Below are positions 1 to 4,875 of a stretch of DNA of 10,676 nt, piece after piece. A program made the translations under genes and the position numbers. The stretch lies in assembly GCA_042088665.1 (NCBI GenBank), contig JBELMB010000174.1, positions 1-10,676 of the forward strand. The letters are read 5' to 3'. Source of the stretch: JBELMB01 sp042088665 (GTDB taxonomy: Bacteria > Pseudomonadota > Alphaproteobacteria > Rhodobacterales > Rhodobacteraceae). Within the stretch, counting starts at the first letter, position 1. Every line of letters starts with the position of its first letter. Under the pieces are notes generated by a model that made no database searches, had not been told where the DNA came from, and worked only from the letters and a program-made list of their open reading frames with translations.

Positions 1-16
1 AGGCGCGCAGAATATT

Positions 17-619
17 TTAGTAGGTGGGACGTCTGCAGGAGGTGGCCTGGTGCTCAAAGGGTTCGTCCAGCAAGTAGAGGTCGGCCTCCTGCGCGAGGGC
101 GCGGGCGAGGAAGACGCGTTGTTGCTGGCCGCCTGAAAGCTGGCCGATCTGACGGTCGGCGAAGTCTTGCATGCCGACGCGGGCGAGGCAGGCGCGGGCC
201 TTGTCCCTGTGGCTGGCACGGGTGCGGCGCAGCAGGCCCAGTTCGCGGTAGAGGCCTTGCAGCACCACGTCGAGGGCGGTTGTCGGGAAGTCCCAGTCGA
301 CCGAGGCCCGTTGCGGGACATAGGCGATGCGGTCGCGTTGCGACGCCACCGGTTTGCCCCAGGCGCTGACCTGTCCGGCGAGGGCCGGTTGCAGGCCCAG
401 TGCCGCCTTCAGCAGGGTGGATTTTCCGGCGCCGTTGGGACCGATGATGGCCGTCATGCTGCCTGCGGCGGTGGTCATATCGACCGAGAAGACCACCGGA
501 TCGCCACCATAAGAGACCGTCAATCCGCGCACCGCGAGGGGGCTGGCGGAGAGGTCTTCGGCGACGGGGGCGCCGTCGGAGGCGACGAGATCCAGTTTCA
601 CGAGGTCAAAGGGGCTCAT
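17..619 (-). CDS. Metal (Mn/Fe-type) ABC transporter ATP-binding protein, C-terminally truncated
   Basis: This is the cytoplasmic ATPase of a metal-ion importer. From the ATG at 619 it has 200 residues: Walker A GPNGAGKST (60-68), Q-loop region YVPQRASVDWDFP (100-112), signature LSGGQQQR (161-168) and Walker B LYLLDEP (181-187). The VPQR..VDWDFP segment is typical of the TroB/MntB/SitB type rather than ZnuC. Family members usually run to about 240-300 residues, with a D-loop and switch histidine after Walker B. Here similarity stops after LLDEPF, and about a dozen unrelated residues lead to a TAA at 17-19. Neither of the other two frames of bases 1-55 restores a D-loop, so a rearrangement is more likely than a single frameshift. 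The product is probably inactive. The start was chosen because the ATG lies one base after the stop of the upstream binding-protein gene, which implies translational coupling; an upstream in-frame ATG at 682 lies inside that gene. Confidence 0.85.
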   Translation of the reverse strand: MSPFDLVKLDLVASDGAPVAEDLSASPLAVRGLTVSYGGDPVVFSVDMTTAAGSMTAIIGPNGAGKSTLLKAALGLQPALAGQVSAWGKPVASQRDRIAYVPQRASVDWDFPTTALDVVLQGLYRELGLLRRTRASHRDKARACLARVGMQDFADRQIGQLSGGQQQRVFLARALAQEADLYLLDEPFEHQATSCRRPTY

Positions 620-620
620 G

Positions 621-1580
621 TCATATCCCTGCGGAGAGTTTGCCAAAGCGCCCGCCTTGGGGTGCGCTGCCGCCCAATGCACGGGCGATGGTTGTGGCGT
701 TGTGGTCGATCATGCCGATGTAGGTGCCTTCGTAGGTGCCGGGGAGGCCCATGGCGTCGGAGAAGAGTTCGCCCCCGAGGCGGACGTCGTGGTCCTGCGC
801 GGCGGCGCCTTCGATCAGGGCGCGGACGTTGCGTGCGGAGAGGGTGCTTTCGACAAAGACCGCGCCGATGCGGCGCGCCACCAGCAGGTTGACGAGGTCG
901 GAGATGCGGCTGAGGCCGGCTTCGCTTTCGGTGGAGATGCCCTGAATGCCCATGACTTCGAAGCCGTATTCGGCGCCGAAATAGCCAAAGGCGTCATGGG
1001 CGGAGATCAACACGCGGGCGGGTTCGGGCACGGTGGCCAGCACCTCGGCGGCATAGGTGCCGATGGTGTCGATCTCTGCCAGGTAGCTTTCGGATCTGGC
1101 GGCAAGGGTTTCTGCGGCGTCGGGGCGCTGTGCGTTCAGCGCGTCACGGGTGGCGTGCACGGCGTGGCGCCAGAGGCGCGGGGCCATCCAGACGTGGGGG
1201 TCGGCGCGGCCGGCATAATCCTCGTGGCGCAGCAGCTCGGCTTCGGGCACCGCTTCGGCAACGGCGGTGACGGGCTGGCGCGCGGCGAGGTTCTGAAGCA
1301 GGTCTTCGAGCTGGGCTTCGAGGTAATGGCCATTCCAGAGGACCAGATCGGCGCGTGTCAGGGCGACGATGTCGGAGCGGGTCTGGCGATAGCTGTGCGG
1401 GTCGATGCCGGGGCCCATGAGGGCGGTGACCTCGGCCAACTCGCCAGACAGCGCGCGGGCGATGTCGGCGACCATGCCCGTGGTGGCGGTCACCTTGAGC
1501 GGCGCAGAGGCCATGGCGGCGCTGCCCAGCAAGGGGGTTGCTGCGGCGGTGGCCATGAAGTGGCGTCTTGTGAACATCAT
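621..1580 (-). CDS. Metal ABC transporter substrate-binding protein (TroA/SitA/MntA-like, probably Mn/Fe)
   Basis: This is the periplasmic metal-capturing component of an ABC importer, cluster A-I binding-protein family, 319 residues. The N-terminus TRRHF followed by an alanine-rich hydrophobic stretch ending near ASA (24-26) looks like a twin-arginine-type signal peptide. Candidate metal ligands by family position are H62 (DPHSY), H129 (DPHVWMA), H195 (SAHDAFGYF) and D275 (FSDAMG), matching the His/His/His/Asp set of TroA. The long His-rich loop typical of ZnuA is absent, which favours Mn or Fe over Zn; this is inference. The start is supported by an AAGGA-type ribosome binding site about 8 bases before the first of two adjacent ATGs. 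It is the first gene of an operon with the ATPase, from which it is separated by one base. The promoter and a Fur-like palindrome lie just upstream. Sequence alone does not settle the substrate. Confidence 0.93.
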   Translation of the reverse strand: MMFTRRHFMATAAATPLLGSAAMASAPLKVTATTGMVADIARALSGELAEVTALMGPGIDPHSYRQTRSDIVALTRADLVLWNGHYLEAQLEDLLQNLAARQPVTAVAEAVPEAELLRHEDYAGRADPHVWMAPRLWRHAVHATRDALNAQRPDAAETLAARSESYLAEIDTIGTYAAEVLATVPEPARVLISAHDAFGYFGAEYGFEVMGIQGISTESEAGLSRISDLVNLLVARRIGAVFVESTLSARNVRALIEGAAAQDHDVRLGGELFSDAMGLPGTYEGTYIGMIDHNATTIARALGGSAPQGGRFGKLSAGI

Positions 1581-1609
1581 ATCTGCCGTCCTTTTGCCAT
1601 GTGAGACTG

Positions 1610-1637
1610 AATATGAGAGTCATTCTCATGAAGTCAA
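1610..1637 (-). promoter_or_regulatory. Predicted promoter of the metal transporter operon
   Basis: Read on the minus strand, a -35-like TTGACT (1632-1637) is followed by a 16-base spacer and a -10-like CATATT (1610-1615, 4 of 6 consensus). Transcription would start near 1603, leaving a leader of about 22 bases before the ATG at 1580. The spacer contains the Fur-like palindrome listed separately, the usual arrangement for metal-dependent repression. This is a consensus match only. Confidence 0.55.
1613..1629. promoter_or_regulatory. Fur-family-like operator palindrome
   Basis: ATGAGA and TCTCAT face each other across 5 bases. On the minus strand the core reads TGAGAAT-G-ACTCTCA, an imperfect 7-1-7 repeat with one mismatch that resembles Fur-type boxes. 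It lies between the predicted -35 and -10 of the metal transporter operon, so a bound regulator would block RNA polymerase. In alphaproteobacteria the Fur homologue often acts as the manganese sensor Mur. Which regulator binds is inference. Confidence 0.6.
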
Positions 1638-1643
1638 TGCAGT

Positions 1644-1658
1644 TGCGACTTAGTCGCA
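1644..1658. promoter_or_regulatory. Perfect 7-1-7 inverted repeat upstream of the metal transporter promoter
   Basis: TGCGACT and AGTCGCA are perfect inverted copies around a single T at 1651. The centre is 30 bp from the Fur-like palindrome centre, at about -48 relative to the predicted start. The 7-1-7 geometry suits a dimeric metalloregulator of the Fur family, but the sequence differs from the neighbouring site, so another regulator is possible. Confidence 0.5.
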
Positions 1659-1670
1659 GAAAAACGCCTG

Positions 1671-1693
1671 TTTTTGACGAGCAGCGTCAAAAA
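1671..1693. promoter_or_regulatory. Perfect 9-bp inverted repeat, third palindrome of the metal transporter upstream region
   Basis: TTTTTGACG (1671-1679) and CGTCAAAAA (1685-1693) are perfect inverted copies around AGCAG. On either strand the downstream arm ends in A rather than T and no T-run follows, so it does not look like an intrinsic terminator. The centre (1682) is 31 bp from the second palindrome. A regulator site is suggested by position only. Confidence 0.4.
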
Positions 1694-1974
1694 TGCATGG
1701 AAAACGGGCGATTTTGGGCGGCGTGCCGGTTTGTGCGACGAGGTATGGGGCGGTTTTGCATTGGCAAACAGCAGTGCCGCGTTTCGTCCGAGCGTTTGGG
1801 ACACGCACTGCGCGCCTCGTCAGGTGCTGTTTGGGACCGAGGCCGCGATGCGACCTGTCCAATGGTCTGCCAAGGGGCGGGCGAGACGCGCCGCGCTGTG
1901 GCCTGTTGTCTGGCGCCCATGGCGAGTGGCGCCGCGACCCGTGACAGGCGCAAGAGACTGCGCTAGCAGGGGGC

Positions 1975-3237
1975 ATGACCGAGGGACAGACAATCGAGGC
2001 GTTCGCAACCTTGTCGCTGGAGGGCAGCGGGCTGACTCGCGTGCCCAAGGTGCGCGAGGCCTATTGGGAAGAGGGGTATCTCGCGCGGTTCGACGCGACG
2101 ACGCTTTGGCTGGATGCGGTCTGGTGTGGGGGCAAGGTCACCTTGATCTGCCCTTTGCTCAGCAATCTGACCCGGGCCGTTGCGGGCGCGCGGTTTGCGC
2201 TGGACGGGGTCGCGGTGAGGCCGCGGTTTCGGCATTTCCGCCGTCACAGCCTTGTGGAGTTGCCATGGCGCGGGAGGTCTGCGGCGGGTCGATCGGGACG
2301 TTCTGGTCGTTCGGGGCCGTATGTCCCGGGGCAGGGCCCTGCCGTGGTCTCGGTCGAGATCGGGGATTGGCGCGGTGAGAGCCCGGTACAGGACGCTGCC
2401 GCGGATGGTGCGGCGCTGGCCGGACGCAACGTGCTTGTGACCTTGTCAAAGGACAATGACCTCGCGTGGATCGAGGATTGGGCAAAGTTTCACCGGGTGC
2501 ATCATGGCGCGGATGCGGCGCTGGTGGTGGACAATGGCTCTGACCTTGTGGACCCGGAGGGGATTGCCCCGGCGCTGCGGCGGGCCGGGATGGAGGTTTG
2601 CGTTGTGGCGCAGACGCCCCTCACCTATGGGCCGCGCGGCAAGAAGCCGTTTTCCAACACCGAGTTGTTCCTGCAGTCGGCGGTCTTGAACGCCTTGCGG
2701 CTGCGTTTTCTGGGACAGGCCCGGGCCGTGCTGAGTTGCGACATCGACGAATTGGTGATGAGCCGGGGGGCGACGATCTTTGACAAGGCGGTGTCGCACC
2801 CGCTGGGGTATGCGCGCTTTGACGGGTTCTGGGTGCATCCGGCGCCGGGGACGGTGGGCTGGTGTGGCCATGCGCAGCATCTGTACCGTGAGGAGGCGCC
2901 GCGGCCCTGTCCGCCAAAGTGGTGCCTGCGGCCGCAGGGGCTTTTGGCGGGCTGGCAGTGGAACCCCCATGGGCTTGAGCGCTTTCCCCTGCCGAGGGCG
3001 CTGGGCACCAAGACGGCCTGGTTCTACCATTTCAGGGGCGTGAACACCGGCTGGAAGCTCGCAAAGCGCGCGCGGTCGCGGGAGGGCACGGTGCTGGATC
3101 CCGAGATCGGTGCCGCCATGCAGGCGGCGGGGGTTCTGGCGCGCGAGGCGGATGGGTCTGAGGCCGAAGGGTTTGAGACCGGTGGGCTTGAGACCGGTGG
3201 GCAAGGGGCTGGCGGCTCGGGTCAGCGGGACGCTTGA
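1975..3237 (+). CDS. Glycosyltransferase family 2-like protein with low-complexity insert and repeat tail
   Basis: A 420-residue protein whose central part resembles the GT2-like group Pfam calls Glyco_tranf_2_4, common in Rhodobacteraceae surface-polysaccharide contexts. Seen directly: VLVTLSKDNDLAWIEDWAKF (153-172), LVVDNGSD (183-190), the DxD-type motif SCDIDEL (254-260) expected to bind metal and nucleotide sugar, and the late motif AWFYHFRGVNTGWK (348-361). No transmembrane segment is evident, so it probably acts in the cytoplasm. The first 95 residues form a separate N-terminal region of unknown role. An Arg/Ser/Gly-rich stretch including GRSGRSGRSG (105-114) separates it from the transferase part. 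The tail has degenerate pentapeptides (394-413). The start has an AGGGGG site 4-5 bases upstream. No sugar-pathway neighbours are present, so donor and acceptor are unknown. Confidence 0.8.
   Translation: MTEGQTIEAFATLSLEGSGLTRVPKVREAYWEEGYLARFDATTLWLDAVWCGGKVTLICPLLSNLTRAVAGARFALDGVAVRPRFRHFRRHSLVELPWRGRSAAGRSGRSGRSGPYVPGQGPAVVSVEIGDWRGESPVQDAAADGAALAGRNVLVTLSKDNDLAWIEDWAKFHRVHHGADAALVVDNGSDLVDPEGIAPALRRAGMEVCVVAQTPLTYGPRGKKPFSNTELFLQSAVLNALRLRFLGQARAVLSCDIDELVMSRGATIFDKAVSHPLGYARFDGFWVHPAPGTVGWCGHAQHLYREEAPRPCPPKWCLRPQGLLAGWQWNPHGLERFPLPRALGTKTAWFYHFRGVNTGWKLAKRARSREGTVLDPEIGAAMQAAGVLAREADGSEAEGFETGGLETGGQGAGGSGQRDA
3154..3213 (+). repeat. Four degenerate 15-bp repeats in the glycosyltransferase 3' end
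   Basis: Units begin at 3154, 3169, 3184 and 3199. The middle two (3169-3183 and 3184-3198) differ at one base and share TTGAGACCGGT followed by GGG; the outer two are diverged. The 15-bp period preserves the frame and encodes GSEAE, GFETG, GLETG and GQGAG. This suggests in-frame slippage expansion at the C-terminus. Confidence 0.85.
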
Positions 3238-3323
3238 GAGGGCGCTGGCCCGTTGTAGAGCGGGTCTGCGGGGCGTGATCCTCGCGGGGGGTCCGTGTCT
3301 GCGGGTGTCTGGGACAGCTCGCT

Positions 3324-3340
3324 CCGGGTCTTTCACCCGG
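3324..3340 (+). other. Small perfect hairpin between the glycosyltransferase and deoC
   Basis: CCGGGT (3324-3329) and ACCCGG (3335-3340) pair around a CTTTC loop, in the 171-base gap before deoC. No T-run follows, so intrinsic termination is doubtful; it may simply be a structured deoC leader. Confidence 0.3.
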
Positions 3341-3408
3341 TGGTCAGCGGCTTGCGCTCCGGCACCGGGCAGGGCAGTCTGCCGGGACCACTGAGCAGGG
3401 AGGCCAGC

Positions 3409-4473
3409 ATGGAACCGACCACCGCGCAGAGTGCCCCGGAGGGCAGACCCGAGAGCGACCCAAGGACCGTTCCGGAGCGCCAGGCCGAGGGCGTGGCTGG
3501 CGCGGCGACCTCGCAGTTGCCGCAGGTCTCGGAGCCGCGCAATCCGGGGATGGAGCTGGACATGGACTGGGTGCGCTCCGCGCGTGCCAACCGCTCTGCC
3601 ATCGAGCGGCGCGCGGCTGGACTGTCGGGCCGGCGGTCTGTCAAGAAGGATTTCCAGGCGGCCTGGCTGGCGCGTGCGGTGAGTTGCATCGACCTGACGA
3701 CCTTGGCGGGTGATGACACGGCGGGACGCGTGGCGCGGTTGTGCGCCAAGGCGCGCCAGCCGGTGCGTGCGGATCTGCTGGACGCTTTGGGGCTGGAGGA
3801 TCTGACGGTTGGCGCGGTCTGCGTCTACCACGACATGATCGGCCCGGCGGTTTCGGCGCTGCAAGGCTCGGGCATCCCGGTGGCGGCCGTGTCGACCGGG
3901 TTTCCGGCGGGGCTGTCGCCGTTCCATCTGCGGGTGGCGGAGATCGAGGCCAGCGTGGCCGCGGGCGCGCGCGAGATCGACATCGTGATTTCACGTCGGC
4001 TGGTGCTGAGCGGCGACTGGCAGGGGCTGTATGACGAGATGAAGGCCTTTCGCGCGGCCTGCGGCGAGGCCCATGTGAAAGCCATCCTTGCGACGGGGGA
4101 GTTGGGCACCTTGCAGAACGTGGCGCGGGCCTCTCTCGTCTGCATGATGGCGGGGGCGGATTTCATCAAGACCTCCACCGGCAAGGAGAGCGTGAACGCC
4201 ACGCTGCCGGTGACCCTTGTGATGCTGCGGGCGATCCGGGCCTACCATGCGCGGATGGACGTGCGGGTGGGGTACAAACCGGCAGGCGGGATCTCCAAGG
4301 CGAAGGATGCGCTGGTGTATCTGGCGCTGATCAAGGAGGAGCTGGGGGACCGCTGGTTGCGGCCGGACCTGTTCCGCTTTGGCGCGTCGAGCCTGCTGGG
4401 GGATATCGAACGCCAGCTTGAGCATCACGTGACCGGGGCCTATTCGGTGGGTTGGCGTCATGCGATGGGCTGA
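3409..4473 (+). CDS. deoC: Deoxyribose-phosphate aldolase (class I)
   Basis: DeoC (EC 4.1.2.4) cleaves 2-deoxyribose 5-phosphate to glyceraldehyde 3-phosphate and acetaldehyde in deoxynucleoside catabolism; it is a cytoplasmic TIM barrel. From the ATG at 3409 it has 354 residues. Family-position catalytic residues are present: D191 (AREIDIVI), Schiff-base lysine K254 (DFIKTSTGK) and K290 (GYKPAGGI). It belongs to the longer DERA form (over 300 residues) rather than the ~260-residue E. coli form. The start was chosen for an AGGGAGG site about 6 bases before the ATG. An upstream in-frame ATG at 3295 lacks such support, and one at 3550 would fall close to the conserved MDWVRSARANRSAIERR segment. 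The first ~45 residues (Pro/Glu/Ser-rich) look disordered. A membrane protein and an ALDH16-type dehydrogenase follow on the same strand. Confidence 0.95.
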   Translation: MEPTTAQSAPEGRPESDPRTVPERQAEGVAGAATSQLPQVSEPRNPGMELDMDWVRSARANRSAIERRAAGLSGRRSVKKDFQAAWLARAVSCIDLTTLAGDDTAGRVARLCAKARQPVRADLLDALGLEDLTVGAVCVYHDMIGPAVSALQGSGIPVAAVSTGFPAGLSPFHLRVAEIEASVAAGAREIDIVISRRLVLSGDWQGLYDEMKAFRAACGEAHVKAILATGELGTLQNVARASLVCMMAGADFIKTSTGKESVNATLPVTLVMLRAIRAYHARMDVRVGYKPAGGISKAKDALVYLALIKEELGDRWLRPDLFRFGASSLLGDIERQLEHHVTGAYSVGWRHAMG

Positions 4474-4479
4474 GGGGAA

Positions 4480-4528
4480 GCCGAAATCTTTCGAAGATTT
4501 CGGGACGATTTCTTTGCAAGAAATCGGC
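4480..4528. repeat. Twin-hairpin palindromic repeat (REP-like) after deoC
   Basis: Two perfect hairpins sit side by side, starting 6 bases after the deoC stop. The first pairs 4481-4490 with 4494-4503 (10 bp, loop TCG). The second pairs 4506-4514 with 4518-4526 (9 bp, loop TGC). GCCGA at 4480-4484 also matches TCGGC at 4524-4528, and the GAAATC/GATTTC cores allow alternative cross-pairing. No T-run follows, so it is not a classical terminator. It resembles dispersed palindromic repeats and could act in mRNA 3' processing or stability between deoC and the next gene. Confidence 0.75.
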
Positions 4529-4560
4529 ACCTTGGTTGTGTTGCGCGGAAGGGGCCCGGC

Positions 4561-4863
4561 ATGCAGATGACGCCGCAGTGGTCGCTCATGATGGTGGCCG
4601 TGGTTCTGGTGATGGGCGCCAGCCAGTGGCGCCGCAAGCGGATCAAGCGCGCCGCGCGGGACCTGCCCACGAGGCTGCGACGCCTTCTGGGGCCGGAGCC
4701 GGAATATGCGCCGCCGGACGAGGCGCCAGAGGATGACGGTGGCGCGCTTGCGGGCTTTGCCGCGCTGCACCGCCGCACGGAGCGGGTGATGCATGCGATC
4801 TGGGTTGTCGCCCTGCTCTGGGTGGTCTGGGTGCTGGCGATGTCTTGGAACATCTTTGGATAA
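4561..4863 (+). CDS. Small hypothetical membrane protein
   Basis: A 100-residue protein of unknown function. Residues about 8-21 are hydrophobic (a short or weak membrane segment). Then comes a basic stretch (SQWRRKRIKRAARDLPTRLRR, roughly 21-41), an acidic and proline-rich linker (45-60), and a strong C-terminal membrane segment at about 79-97 rich in Trp, Val and Leu. The basic patch after the first segment suggests it faces the cytoplasm. A GGAAGGGG site lies 6-7 bases before the ATG. It lies 87 bases after deoC and only 12 bases before the aldehyde dehydrogenase, so co-expression with the latter is likely. No family is recognised. Confidence 0.75.
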   Translation: MQMTPQWSLMMVAVVLVMGASQWRRKRIKRAARDLPTRLRRLLGPEPEYAPPDEAPEDDGGALAGFAALHRRTERVMHAIWVVALLWVVWVLAMSWNIFG

Positions 4864-4875
4864 GGGAGACCGAAG

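Larger units (their letters stand above)
1633..1974. other. Gene-poor region between the metal operon and the glycosyltransferase
   Basis: About 340 bases without a convincing gene. The left end holds the -35 and the two upstream palindromes of the metal transporter. From 1694 to 1974 the sequence is GC-rich; the open frames on both strands encode arginine-rich, low-complexity peptides with no recognisable family. A 9-base direct repeat GTTTGGGAC occurs twice near 1794-1837. No clear promoter for the glycosyltransferase was seen. Confidence 0.6.

Noticed and set aside
618..1604. A 328-codon plus-strand frame opposite the metal-binding protein
   Set aside because: The minus-strand protein has clear family motifs, whereas this frame gives Gly/Ala/His low-complexity sequence.
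1671..1693. Intrinsic terminator
   Set aside because: The stem ends in A on both strands and lacks a following T-run; a regulator site is a better guess.
1674..2378. A plus-strand frame that could extend the region before the glycosyltransferase
   Set aside because: It is out of frame with the recognised transferase motifs and encodes an Arg/Gly/Ala-rich peptide with no family resemblance.
4480..4528. Classical rho-independent terminator after deoC
   Set aside because: No T-run follows either hairpin, and co-directional genes continue downstream.
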